Shown here piece by piece: positions 1-11,815 of a stretch of DNA of 54,996 nt. Positions within the stretch are counted from its first letter, which is position 1. The number at the start of each line of letters is the position of its first letter. The position numbers and the translations under genes were made by a program. The stretch is from NCBI GenBank assembly GCA_051453625.1, contig JBOZIK010000001.1, positions 43,012,354 to 43,067,349 on the forward strand, written 5' to 3'. This DNA comes from Welwitschia mirabilis (taxonomy: Eukaryota > Gnetophyta > Gnetopsida > Welwitschiales). The notes under the pieces are model-generated. The model was given only the letters and a program-made list of their open reading frames with translations. It was not told where the DNA came from and did not search any database.

Positions 1-2692
1 TCCTTAAAATCTAAGAATTGGATCATGTTATGGTAGTTGTGATGACATAATGATCATAAGTTCTTGTACTTCTCTATACTTAAAGAAATCCTTGTTTTCT
101 AAACTCTTATGATTTTTTGAAATTTTAAAACCTCTAAAGATGTCTTGTTGTTGTGAACTAGGGTTTATGCTTTTAAAAATATACTTAACTTGTCTAATCT
201 TAATTCTTTTCTTGTATCTGATTCAAGTCATGTTATGTATTTTGCATGATTATTATACATGTCTTATGACTTACATTTACTATTCTTGTATTACCTATGG
301 TCTTATTACTTACCTTGCAATTTTAGGATAGTTGGTGAAGTATCTCGATTTCTTACTTCTTGAAACTATCTTCTTGACTGATAATCTAATCTTGATGCAT
401 CTTAATTTTGCATTTTATATTTTCTTCTAATGGAATCAAAAGTTACTTCCAATTAAGATGAAATCAATCTTTTAAATTGTATCATAAGTCTTAGACCTAA
501 ATAATTGGTAGGTTAAAGAAAATACCTAAAATAGCAAGTTTCCAGGAGGAAACCCCTTAAGGAGGAGGATTTTATCATGTCTATATTTTTCCATAAGTTT
601 AGAAACCTTCTTAGTTAATTTGAATAAATGACAAAATATTTTGAAAAATTGATAATAATAAATAAGTCTAGTTTCAAATTGTTTAAAAATAATAAAAGTA
701 ATAGTTAAATTATGTATTTGCATGATTATTTATAGTAGAATTTATTGAAAGATTAACTTCTAGTTATTTCTTTTAGTTAATTAATTAAAAGATTTAGTTG
801 AATTATGGAATCACTATTGCTTATGTGTGAGTTTTATTTATTATAGTAAAAAGTTAAATACTTAATTTATCTTCGGTATTAACTACAGTGTTAATATAGA
901 TTTCTTCTAATTATATTTTTTCATGCAATAGTAATGATATGTGATTTGAAGTATTTGCTCTTGTAATTTATCTCATGAATTTAAACTTCTAATGTATTTT
1001 GAATCTTTGAAACTGTAGCTTGACATTTATTTCTCTTAACTTTATTTTATTCATATAATGTTATTTACATGTGATCTTAAACATTGTCCATGTTATTTAT
1101 TTGCCTTATGCAATTAAAGTAATTTATCAGATAGTGTTATATTATTGTTTACACCCAATGACTAGACTTGAAAAGGAAGGATTAAGAAAAACTAAACTAC
1201 TGATTAAAACCTAAACTTTATTGTTAGCCCAACTGTTAATCCTATGTTATAAATATGTAAGTCCCTTCTAGTTATTAGAGTCATAGGAGTTTACATTGTA
1301 ACTTCATTTTGTGGATCTTGATTACCTTTAGGAGCATGTTGGACATCATTAAGGATAGATGTGGTCCATAACCCTCTTTTAAATTCTTGCCTGTCGTGTT
1401 ATTAAATTTCTTTTTCCTTATATTTTGTAATTTTCATGATGTAATATGCCTTGTATGATATGTGTGAATGTGTTTTAATATTCCATGTAAACTCATAGTC
1501 TTTTAGTAAATCTTGCATCGGTAAATTAGGAGTTTGTAAATCCAGGTTTTGTGAACACCTTGTAAAAACCCTGTGAATCTTATCATTAACTATTGTCATG
1601 AACATTCCTTAACTAGTCCTTTTGTGAATCTTGCACTTGAGTCTCTTATTAACCATTGACCTATGTGAAATTAAATTATGAAATATAATACTAGCCAGGG
1701 TAACCACTTGTATGGACTTTAGAGATTGTAACTCTTTATTGGAAGTCCCAAGGTTATGGAACTATACTGCTAAGGAGGTGTGCATATATCTCTATTGGGA
1801 GAGATATATGCACACCTCTATGATTTTACCCTCTTCTTGGTAAGGTGCATTTGGATTACTTAATTCGGTATGAAAAATTGTAAAGATGATAATGAAATCT
1901 AATGAAAGGTCTTGGTCAAGTTTCTTGTTGTGTAACCCTTAAATTATCTCGGAAACCTTCCTTCCTAATCTATTTCTTATCATGGGTCACACTAGGAACT
2001 ATGTTGGATAAGAGATCTCACACCATACTTGCATGTGCAGGAATCAATGCTATAAGGATGCATGATTACACTAATGATGCAATGAAAATCTAAGTGTTAC
2101 TTGACTGCTTCTTCTCCTCTACTAGATGTTATTGTTATAAGTCTTTGTGATTTTCAATTTTATGTAACTAGTTGACATGATATTAGTACTTTTCTTATGT
2201 TGTTGTATGAGATTTTATTTGAGAACTCATGTGATCTGAAGTTGTGACAGTTATTATCTTGATATTATTTTTACACTTGATTAGTTCAAAATTAATAATA
2301 ATAATTTACATATATGTACATGATTTGTTTATTTACTCTTAAATGGTAGAATTACATGTGATAGTTATCTACTTATCTCGCAAAGATTGTTGGAGAGATA
2401 TGTATATATGTAACACTTAGATGAATTAATTTCAGCAATCCTTAGTTAATCTATAGTTATCTATTATCTATTATAATCTTATGTAAAAGTACAACATAGG
2501 GACCTAATTTACTAAAAGATAAATAGTAGGTTAAGAGTTTAATCTCCTAGATAATATAACGAGTATTATAGATTTGAGAGTTAAACATAAAGTAATAGAT
2601 AACATACCATACTAAAAGGGCTATATCATGTTGACAACAACTGATTAATAAAAATTCATTTTATGATTGAATGTCAAAAATGAGGATATTAC
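1..2692. other. AT-rich DNA, no gene recognised
   Basis: No conserved protein was recognised in any frame, and the short ORFs look random. A TATA-like stretch (ttataaatatg, about 1248-1258) followed by 'gagtcatagg' resembles the promoter and R region of an LTR, but no paired copy was found. A perfect short hairpin (1775-1818) is listed separately. The right limit is where similarity to the end of the LTR at 7920-9260 begins. Confidence 0.5.
1775..1818. repeat. perfect 19-bp inverted repeat with 6-nt loop
   Basis: The arm GAGGTGTGCATATATCTCT (1775-1793) is followed by the loop attggg and by its exact reverse complement (1800-1818). A perfect 19-bp stem is striking in sequence this decayed. 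It could be a recent hairpin, a remnant of a small fold-back element, or the stem of a small-RNA precursor. No function can be assigned from sequence alone. Confidence 0.85.
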
Positions 2693-2956
2693 AAGTCATT
2701 ACATTTGCACTGCATCCATTGCACTTCATCATCTTCATTTTTCATTACATTGCATTGTTGTTTACTTTCATTTACTAAAAGAGAAAAGACTAAAAATACT
2801 TTTTAAAATCAATTTTCTAACTCCTAACCTAGTGTCTTAAATGGATTATGACATTTAGGTTTACTCTGATTTTTACTAGTGTGTGTTTTCTACAAGTATT
2901 TTGATTTAAAGGTTTTACTTAAGGACTTAAAGATTGCATAAATTTACACCATAACA
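2693..2956 (+). repeat. G1 5' LTR, last 265 bp only
   Basis: It aligns with about 8995-9260: both carry 'catttgca...tgcatcc', 'cacttcatcatcttcat', 'aaaaagactaaaaatact' and 'tatgacatttaggtt', and both end in ...AACA. The start of the LTR has no counterpart upstream, so the 5' LTR is truncated or interrupted near 2692. Confidence 0.8.
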
Positions 2957-2980
2957 TTTTAATGCTATTATTAGAAAAGG
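2957..2980 (+). promoter_or_regulatory. primer-binding-site-like sequence of G1
   Basis: Directly after the LTR end, 'aatgctattattagaaaagg' matches the position and pattern of 'agcactattgctaggaaagg' after the LTR of element K (54957-54978) and 'agcatcattgttgaggag' after the LTR of D. All three look like decayed forms of the primer site TGGCGCCGTTGCCGGGGA used by many plant Gypsy elements. The complementary tRNA is not established here. Confidence 0.6.
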
Positions 2981-4049
2981 TCGCAAGGAGGTGGAGGATT
3001 ATCACTATCCAGATAATTGCCTTGAATTTTACTTTAGGTTATTTATTTAAAATAGTATTGTATTTTTATCGTAGTTTAGTAAGTTCATTTCTGCAATTTT
3101 TGTTTTCCATAGCATTAACAAGTACTGTCATCCCTTTTGTCATCCTCACGACACTGAGAAGAACAATTTAGATTTTTAGATTTATGTTTTTCCACAAGTT
3201 TTTTTTTTCTATTTTGTATGTTTCTAGTCTTTATAGCATAATAATACATTGTTTCTAGTGTCGTTTCCATAACACCTAGGATGATAGTGGCCCTCGCTTT
3301 TTTACCTATAATTCATTCTTTTATTTTATAATTTTTCTTTTTCTCTGTGATCGTTCATTATTTATCCACATCATAGTTAAAACAATGGCCATTACACATC
3401 TTTTGAGTGTTAAGAAACCAATAATTTTGATAAAACGATGAAATATCAAAGAGATAAGGACTTGATCTTTACTGTGTTCGTATCTTCCTTACCATATAAA
3501 ATTCAATTCTCTTATTCCATTCTTATCAATTACTTCAATAAATAGTAATAGAAGAACCCTTGAGGAAATTATTTTGGAAAGAAGGAGAAACCTAAAAAAA
3601 TCAACGGATAATGGTAAGAAACAGTTCAAGAAATTTTTGCCAAAAAAGGGAGAATAACACAAAATGATGTTGAAAGTAGGAATTGGACCCCTTCCTCTTT
3701 TCAATCGTCTTATTTTTTTTCCTCTTCTTTTCTAAATATATGTAGAAATAACAATGAAAATTTTCAATATTTTAGGAATTTCACCTCATTTAGAGAAACT
3801 TCCTACAATTATTTTGTTGAATCCCAATCATCTCTTATGCATTACTATGAATAAGAACCATATTTCATGAACTACTATAAGGAATAAGATGATCGATGAA
3901 AGAAATAATTAACAAAATAATAGAGAGATAAGAAAATATCAATAAAAACATAGAAAATTTAACTAAGATCTTGCAATAAATACTATTACAAATTTAATGT
4001 TCTTTTACAACACAACATCCTCAAATCTATCCTACTTCATCCTATCTTG
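2981..4049. other. G1 leader region, no gene recognised
   Basis: AT-rich DNA between the primer-binding-like site and the decayed acidic ORF. No conserved domain was recognised. It occupies the position of an untranslated leader in the element. Confidence 0.4.
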
Positions 4050-4778
4050 AGAAAAATAAGAACTTAAAAACAAATGATAATGATTTTTGTTTTCCAATAG
4101 AAGATGAAATTTCAGATCAAACTTTAACATCCTACTCATTAGGAGATGAGCAAAGGGAAGATAATAATAATGCAACTTAATCTTTTAACAATTAGGATAA
4201 GTATGACCATTCATTAGATGATGATATTGAGGTATTAGATTATATCCCTACCATTTATTTACTACTAGATAATCTAGATGAGGAATCCATTTATGAAGAA
4301 TATAAATACCTTTCAATCAATGATGAATATGATGCTTTTATTTCTCTTGATAATCTTTTTGATGAATCTAATAACCTAGAAAATGAAAGTAATATTTAAT
4401 AAGAGAAGGAAGATATAGTTACAAAGACTAATGAGAAAAATGAAAAAACAATCCAACGAAATCATGATAATTACAATAATGAAGAAAATGATCATAATGA
4501 AGGACCCATAGAGATTCGTTCAAACTTCATAGAGGATAGACTTGTTTCATTCTACCCATACTTCTACATCCTTTTCATCTATTCCTTCATGTACAATTTC
4601 AAATCACATCCTTTCTTCCACTTCTACTTCTACTTTCACATTACCTTATGACTTTGATAATGAAAACCTTTTTTCCTCTCTTCCATTTGAACCTTCATGT
4701 GATTTTCAAGGCCATGTTTCCTTCCTTAACTTTCATGAAACTCATAATTTTAAAGAGGTTATTCATCTTATCTCTTAA
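4050..4778 (+). pseudogene. decayed acidic ORF of G1, unknown function
   Basis: In one plus frame from about 4060 to 4560 there is a long reading frame rich in Asp, Glu and Asn (for example NDNDFCFPIEDE, SLDDDIEVLDYIP, SLDNLFDESNNLENE), interrupted only by isolated stops at probable former Gln codons. A frameshift near 4545 leads to a Ser/Thr-rich segment and then PYDFDNENLFSSLPFEPSCDF, ending at 4778. I do not recognise a domain and it does not look like a normal Gypsy gag. It may be the only protein this non-autonomous element encoded. The pattern of stops suggests it was once translated, but function is unknown. Confidence 0.45.
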
Positions 4779-5817
4779 TCTCTTCCTTTTAAAAATCCAT
4801 GCCGTACTCAAAGTAACATTTGTTCTTTTTCTATCAAGTCTATTTATCTTATGCTTTTGATGATTATCCTTTTTAAAAGTATGACTTGGAATATCTTGGA
4901 ATTTAAATTCGGGTAAAACTTATCTTCTTGATAATAATCCATGCTTCAAATCAAATCTTAAGGAGCTTCTCAACCTTATTAAACATTCTTAATATCTGTT
5001 AAAAACTTCTTAGATCTATTCTTTAAGTAATACTTGAATGAATTATGTAATGATACTCATAATTTATAATGTTTTAATAAAATATTATTTTTCAATGAAA
5101 TTTATCACTTCTTTATCTCTTATTTGAATTCTAAAATTTGTGCTATCAAAGTTTTATCATTTTACTTTCTTTTCCTCCAATTGATTTTACTCCAAAATGA
5201 TTGTATACCTTTTATATTTTATTATTGATTTCTCTTTAGTTTGACCCTTATTTTTCTAAAGATATAATACCTGAGTACACCTTTTACACAACTAGTTAAA
5301 AATCTCAATGATTAGGTCCTTATCTTTTAGAAAAAATACATCTTAAAATGGTTCAGTTGAAACCTCCAATGTAAACACTTAGAAAATTTAGAAGCTAATG
5401 AATAGAAGGTTAAAAATCATTGAAATATTTACTAATTAAAACTTAAACATGATATAAGCACTTGTCTTAGATTTTTCTCCTACCATTATCTAAATTATTC
5501 TTTAGCTAATTCTTTTGGTAAATGTCATGCTATTACTTGAACATTTTTAACTTGATTAATGTTTTACTTTATGAAGTCATCATTACTAGTAAATCTTTTA
5601 CTTGGGCATTTTAAGTGATAAGACTGGATTCATCTAATTTTAAGACATTTATATATCTATGAACTTCATTTTGAAGAAATATGCCTTAGTTTCTTTTGTT
5701 TTCTCTCTATTATGTAAGTCTTTAATTTTTTGGGTGTTCTTCCTTGTTTCTCTTCTCATTACTCCATCCTTATCCTTACGAGTAGTTGTCCATGTGAAAT
5801 TTATATTTTTCCTCTAT

Positions 5818-5820
<3 letters not shown>
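4779..5820. other. G1 internal AT-rich DNA
   Basis: No conserved coding region was recognised between the acidic ORF and the AG repeat. A short ORF starting near 5659 runs into the repeat and the N and C runs and is not credible as a gene. Confidence 0.4.

Positions 5821-5884
<64 letters not shown>
5821..5884 (+). repeat. (AG)32 microsatellite
   Basis: Thirty-two uninterrupted AG units run directly into ten Ns. In the sense direction of its element it lies just ahead of the conserved block, as does the (TC)n of element C (31970-32018) when read on C's strand. Confidence 0.95.
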
Positions 5885-5894
5885 NNNNNNNNNN

Positions 5895-5937
<43 letters not shown>
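5885..5937. other. N10 followed by 43 consecutive C
   Basis: Ten Ns (5885-5894) are followed by a pure C homopolymer (5895-5937). A 43-base C run is implausible in this AT-rich decayed context and sits at an assembly break, so it is most likely a sequencing or gap-filling artefact. Confidence 0.8.
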
Positions 5938-5994
5938 AGAAATAAATAATAACCATAATCTTTTATATCTAAGCTAAAATTGTGGTCATCATGA

Positions 5995-6135
5995 TGTCGC
6001 ACCACAAGCGCACCAGGGCAAATTTTCTAAGAGGGACCTTTAGCAGTATGATATAGTAGCTGTGGGAACTCCACTAAGGGTTCAATTAATCATGTTGTGT
6101 GTTTTAACAATGGCTGCACTCCCCTCATCATGAAA
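5995..6135 (+). other. conserved post-pol block, G1 copy
   Basis: This segment ('caagcgcaccagggcaaat...agcagtatgatatagtagctgtgggaactcca...') aligns with copies in C (minus, 31735-31960), D (46196-46565) and F (minus, 11163-11345). In sense it reads VAVGTPLRVQLIM; in antisense it starts MMRGVQPLLK. In C, D and F it lies downstream of pol; G1 lacks pol but keeps the block. Confidence 0.7.
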
Positions 6136-7919
6136 AAATAATTTTACCTAGAGGCTATGGGATTAGTGATGTTCCTGGTGTCATCAAAGGTATTGCTTAT
6201 CTTCTATACTTATTTTACATATAGTACTTTTACATGATCATTCTACTTTTTTGGATTTTAGTGTTGTTTTAGGGTATGAGTAGGTGAGTTCATTTTTAAG
6301 AAGTTTTTTATCTTATCATTCCTTGATGAAAAACATTAGATATACTTTTTTTCTTCATAATCATTACCTATTTAAGTGGTACTTCATGAATTTTTATATT
6401 ATTTCATGCATTATTATTAAGTGATTTTATGATTTCTACTAAGGGACTTTGCTAGGATGTAATTTTGGGTATGTAAAAAATCTTTTTCATGTTCCTAGTT
6501 GTTCATTTTCATTATGCCTTTCTTAGTTATTTTATTTGTAATTTTTGAAGTTATTTTTGTATCTTTTTCCACATAATAATTAGCACTTGATCATTTGGTA
6601 GTTTTCTAGTTATTTTTTTATTTTTTATTCATAGTTTTTATTTATAAGGGTTGTTTTTATTTTACCACTTTAATTGATACATTCCTTTCATTTTGATTGA
6701 TGTGTTTTTTTAATTTTATTCTAATATTCTTTTTTTTAATTTCTTTGCTTTTAATTTTGTATACATTTATGTATAAAAACTTACATACTTATTGAGTTTG
6801 GAATACCTTTGAGGATTTTCTATAGCATTGATTTTATCTCTTTGGTGCCTTATAATGGCCTGATCCTTTTCTATTATCTTGAGCTTTTCCTATTTTCAAC
6901 TCCTTTACAATGATTTCTTAGATAATAATTCCTAAGTTTTTACATATTTTTCATAATTTATGATGACTTTCTAATGCTTCACTATTGTTATTCTTGATTA
7001 TTCAATTCTACCTAAACTTAACTATTTTTTCAAATCCTTCTTTTTCCCAATGTTGTCCCACATATGTCATTCGGATGACTAGTGGACAACATAACTCCTC
7101 TTAACTTATTGTAATACGAGATGTATTGATTCTTCTGTGGGAAGAGCATGACCAATTTTTGTGAAAACTTGGATATATTTAAGCAAAAAATTTATTTATG
7201 AGGGGATATTTTGAGATTCTGTAAGACATATATATGATGCACTGATGGATATGTGATTTCATATTACTTGTATGGTATGCACTATGGACATTATTTAGCA
7301 GGCCAAAATAGCATAGTTATAGAACTTTCTTGCAGGTATGATCTAGGATGCTCCAGAAACCATAAACATTTTTTTTCAAATTTTTCCTTTGTAGGATGTA
7401 TTTGAAACTGACTAATAGATTTGTATACATCATCTTGAGTTATCACTACTTAGTATATATACATCAGTTTTAGTATCAACATCCTTAATTATGCATATAC
7501 ATCATCATTTCTTAAAGCAATTATTATTACATCTTATAATGATTATTGTATATGACATTCAATTGTTATATGGTGATGTGTTAAAAATTTTAAGTAGGGA
7601 ATTAATGAAGATGTTAGTACCTGTACTTTTCTGATGATCATGTTTATAGGCATCTTACCTTTATTTTGATTTTTCAATCTTGTCATTCTAATTGTCATCT
7701 CGATGATTTACAAAATGATACATCTATTATGCAACCTACAGAGATATTACATCAATTAATTAGTTTTTGATATTTAATCCTACATGATAAATATTTTTGA
7801 ACTCAATTTCCATTTTCTTAGTTACTATTTATCTTGATTAAATTGGCTTGCAATATTATTAATCACTTACTTTATCAGCAACTAACAAGGCTAAGTAAGA
7901 TACTATGTTGCGATGCCAA
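6136..7919. other. G1 3' internal region, no gene recognised
   Basis: AT-rich DNA between the conserved block and the 3' LTR. No reading frame with a recognisable domain was seen. The polypurine tract expected just before 7920 is poor ('aaggctaagtaaga'). Confidence 0.4.
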
Positions 7920-9260
7920 TGTGTAGGATTTTTATGGGGTATTTTGAGTACTTTTTTAGGACATTTATATAGGTTTAAATGTAATTCTGATAATTATGGA
8001 GATTTGATGGATGATCATGGAAACATGTAATTCTTGGCATATTTAGAAGTATTTCAGGCATGTTCTAGTACTTAGTATTTTAAAGGAAGATTAATGATAA
8101 AGAAGGCTAATTTCCTTTAGCTAGGGAGCTTTTGAATGATCTTGTTTCCATTGTTGTCCCCATGATAGTTAGGATGACATCACTGTAGTAGCCTATTACA
8201 ATAATAACATGGACTAGAATTAAAATCCAACAAGCCCCCTTTTCTAAGGAGGTGTCATTCCCATTATCACTCCATGACATGAGGGATGACAACACATCTT
8301 GAGCCAATTGTGAGGCTGATTGCAGAGTTAAAAGCTAATAAATTATCTATTATTATGAGGCATCATCCCCAGTGTCATCCCTACTATAGTCAAGACAACA
8401 ACTATTGTGTATAAATGGAACTAAATTATTTTGTAATGGGGTCATGCACCCCATTTAGGCTACTACAGTTTCTTCTTTAACTTCTAGGTTTATGGTTTTA
8501 GAACCTTTAGTATGAAACTATAAATACCTTCCTTATCCTTACTTCCAATTTATATTTTGTATTAGATATTCTTGTGAAGAAAGATCAAAAGACAAGAAGT
8601 CCATCCAGTAGCTACAGAGAGAAGTTTACCTTGATGTAAGCTGAGTATCCTCCATTGAGGTGTTACTACTTTATTATAAGTGGATGTAAATTTAATGATT
8701 AATTCAATTACTCTTTTCACTTCTATTATGTAAATGTCTCTGATGGTTTAAGTTGATTGTCTCTTTTCACTCCAGAAGTTTATTTAGGTCATAAGGAAAA
8801 CCTTTATTAAGGTTGACTTTGTTAGTTTAGATTTTTCATTACATTCTATTTCATTCCATTTAAGTATTTACATTATCCATATTATATTTGAGATATTGTA
8901 TAGTTTATATTGATTAGGAACAAGTAATAAACTCTTCCTCCTTGATCTAAGTTATAAGGACTAATTCTTGTGATAAGAGGATTGAAATCCAAATAGAACT
9001 TGTTACATTTGCATTTCATCCATTACACTTCATCATCTTCATTTTGTATCACATTTCCTTATTGTTTACTTTCATTTTCTAAAAGTAAAAAGACTAAAAA
9101 TACTTTGTGAAATTAATTCTCTAACTCTTAACCTAGTGCCTTCAATGAATTATGACATTTAGGTTAACTTCTGTCTATACTAGTATGTATTTTCTACAAG
9201 TATTGTGCTTTATAAGTTTTGCCTAACAACTTAAAGATTACATAAATTCATACTTCAACA
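7920..9260 (+). repeat. G1 3' LTR (1341 bp)
   Basis: It begins TGTGTAGG and ends CTTCAACA. Its first part aligns with the LTR of element K (53907-54951): 'ggacatttatataggttta' versus 'agacatttatgtaggttta', and 'aacatgtaattcttggcatatttaga' versus the same with one change. It contains a TATA box at 8519-8526. G1 and K therefore belong to one family. Confidence 0.75.
8519..8526 (+). promoter_or_regulatory. LTR TATA box (tataaata)
   Basis: It lies about 600 bp into the G1 3' LTR in 'actataaatacc'. The K LTR has the same octamer at the matching place (54429-54436). It probably marks the U3/R boundary. Confidence 0.55.
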
Positions 9261-11039
9261 TCCATTCTTGTAGAATAGCCTCTTGTTCCCCTTGTTCTAC
9301 TACCTAAGCAGTGGCAGAGCATGTGCAAGTTCGAGAGGATGACACACCTATGTTACTACATGAAGAGAACCACAACATAGATATATGCCATTTAAAAATA
9401 AAGAATAAAAATATTTATAACTTTGTTTCTAGGCAATAAAATGCTCTCTTATAAGAAACAAAGTGTAACTATTAAAACAAGGATTGTTTGAACACTAATA
9501 TGGCAAAAACTATTGTAAATTGAATGCATAATAAGTGAAAAAATCCAAAAGAGTGAAAAACATGGTATTTTAGGAGAAAATACTCAAAACTCTTAATCGA
9601 GTAGATGAAATTCGATTTTATAAGTTTCTAAGTATAGATCAACCAAAAAAATAGGTGTATATAGAGAGAAATCATCAAATGTGGCCTAAAACAAAAGAAT
9701 TGAGCAAAATTGGGAAATTTGAACCATGAGAAAGATGAAGAATTACCTCATTATCATAAAATATAATTAGATTACATTAATTAGTAGCTCCAAAGGTTAA
9801 ATACGAGTGGGGTTCTTAAGATAAACTAGAAGAATCAAGTTTCATAAAGATTGGTTTGAAAATAAGGAAGAAAAAAAGGGTTATAAATAAATGATATCAT
9901 CCTTTATGTCATAGGGAGGATTTGAGCCATAACATATGTGTCATGCTTATGATCATGCCAATGATATAAGACATGATTATACAAAAATCTTAAGGGCATT
10001 ACAGACCTCTTCCCACCTGTCATTAAAATAACATATGAAACACCTTTTTCTCAATTGGATCTAGCTTAGATTTTGAAATTAAGTTCTATCCTTATGATGC
10101 AGTATGACCTTTAACTAAATTGTTATGAAAGCCAAGGTTATGCTCATGAATTGTTGAAATGCCAATGTGTAAAATGTAACCCTTAAAAATTTTGATTAAA
10201 TTAGGATCCAACTTGATAAAAAAATTATGGATCCAAGATGAATGCTCTACAAAGGATCTAGTGGAAGTGACTAATTTATTCAATTGGCCAAGAATTCATA
10301 TTGAAGGGGTCTAGTGGGAAAGTCCATGGAAAATTAGTGTTTTAGATGATTTCTTAGTGCTTAGCTCATCCAACTTCAAGTTCTTTCATGTTTCTTAATT
10401 GAGGGAAGAGTAAGGATTATGATTCATGTGATGAATTGGAAAGAAAATGAAAATGGTTATCGTTCCCTGTGTCGAGGGGATGACAGGGGCCATGACAGAT
10501 TTTTTGAAGGTACATTCAAAATTGAATTCAGATTTCATAGTGGGATAGGCTCAAGGATGGTAAAAAGGCTTTAGCAAAATTAGGTAAAGTAAAAAAACTA
10601 AAGTGAAAATCACTTTAGAGGTGCTTGAAGTATATGAATTAGAAAGTGAAAATTATCTATGTAAAAATTCAAAGATAAAATGTATATTTTGAGCCCTAAG
10701 ACATGTTTCAAAATATTTTTCAAGACTAGCAATTGAATGATAAAATGCATAGAGTTCATGATGGGTAACTAGACTTAACTAAAGGATTAAACCCAATAAG
10801 GAATTTAAGAATAAGATTATTTGGCTTTGAGAATTTGACTTAACTATTCAAGTATAAAAGAAATGGATATAGATAACAAGAATAAGGTTGATCCCTTTTA
10901 TTCTAGATGCCAACCTAAAAAGACCCACACAAGATAACTATTAAACTAATTAATATGAAAGACATACATGACACAGTGCTTAAGAATAATAGATTTAAAA
11001 GTAAGTAATTATGAAGAGATGATCATCAGGTGACCATAA
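9261..11039 (-). other. F 3' internal region (matches D 46.7-48.35 kb)
   Basis: No domain was recognised. It contains repeated imperfect dyads built on TGTCATCC and ATGACA (for example near 9925-9960 and 10455-10500), as do the LTRs of D, G1 and K. The related stretch in D also has a TATA-like 'tttataacccc' near 47782, so this internal region may derive from an old LTR. Confidence 0.5.
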
Positions 11040-11160
11040 AGATTTTTAGTGATTTTTATTTTCCTTCTTTTTTCTTGCTTTCTTTCTCTCTCTTTCTTCC
11101 CCCACTCTTTCCCAAACCTTTTTTTCCTCTTTTTTTTTAAGAGAAAGAGAGATCTAATGT
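11040..11160 (-). other. long polypurine tract of F (minus strand)
   Basis: On the plus strand this is almost entirely C and T; on the sense strand of F it is purine-rich with a run of five G. D has a matching purine tract at 46596-46655 (aaaaggggggatgggtag...). The tract lies well upstream of the LTR, so it is an extra polypurine tract rather than the normal one next to the 3' LTR. Confidence 0.55.
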
Positions 11161-11162
11161 GA

Positions 11163-11345
11163 GAGATACTGTTCTTCATGATGAAGAAGGTGCAACCACT
11201 ACCACAGGAGAAAGGATCTGTAGGTAAAAACCTGATCATAACCAATTGTCCCATGGGTGAAGTCTTTAGAGATATCATTTCATACTGTCAAAAGAAAATG
11301 GACTCAAAATCCAACTATTCATCTAGTGTGCTTATGATGGGAAAC
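11163..11345 (-). other. conserved post-pol block, F copy
   Basis: In sense it reads MISLKTSPMGQLVMIRF followed by FSCGSGCT; element D has MVAEKTPPMG, a stop, LVTIRF and FSCNSGCT. In antisense it begins MMKKVQPLPQEKGSVGKNL. Of the four copies this is the best preserved on both strands. Confidence 0.7.
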
Positions 11346-11567
11346 CATGGAAATAAACAAAAAAAAAAAAATTCTTTTAAAGGTAATTGCATTTTTCCAA
11401 TGAGGCACTTAATGAGAATCAAGGATTCATAGGCATTTAAATATCTTGAGTTTAATAAAAGCCAAACTCATTACTTGTTGAACTCCATGAATCATATTGA
11501 TAGAGCATTAATCATGTTAAGGATGATCAAGTAGTCTAAAGAATTCTAGGTCAAGTTAAGGAGTCAT

Positions 11568-11815
11568 CTAGACAATGACAAATGGAAGGGACTCCTCTTT
11601 TTCAAAGAGAGGGTTACCTAAGTCAACTACTTCTATCATGTCTACTGAGTAAGAGTAATCATCAAGTGACTGATAATGCTTTAAATGTTTTTCACTCACT
11701 TTTATTGTTTTTTTAGTTTTTATGTCAAAAATTTTAATAGAACTATTGGAATGCACCTTCTCAATTAGATATAGCCTAACCATCTAGAGTTCAATTTGTT
11801 GTGAATTCATGTCTA
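11568..11815 (-). pseudogene. integrase C-terminal end (element F)
   Basis: Minus-strand reading contains YLIEKVHSNSSIKIFDI and ends EKEESLPFVIV. Element D has YLIEKVHSNSSVKIFDL and the same EKEESLPFVIV ending (45963). This is the C-terminal part of an Athila/Tat-type Gypsy integrase. The last 71 codons are open, which is unusual for this window. It is fused at 11815/11816 to reverse transcriptase sequence. Confidence 0.8.

Larger units (their letters stand above)
2693..9260 (+). mobile_element. G1: non-autonomous LTR retrotransposon
   Basis: The element has the end of a 5' LTR (2693-2956), a primer-binding-like site, about 5 kb of internal DNA and a full 3' LTR (7920-9260). The last 265 bp of the 3' LTR match the 5' fragment. 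No protease, reverse transcriptase, RNase H or integrase could be seen, so it looks like a large non-autonomous derivative (LARD-like). The interior has a decayed acidic ORF (4050-4778), an AG repeat and the conserved block at 5995-6135. Its right end abuts element F, whose similarity to element D stops there, so G1 probably inserted into F. The first kilobase of its 5' LTR is missing or displaced. Confidence 0.7.

Noticed and set aside
5659-6005. ORFs with Arg-Glu or Ser-Leu repeats and poly-Pro or poly-Gly
   Set aside because: They are translations of the AG repeat and the suspicious C run.
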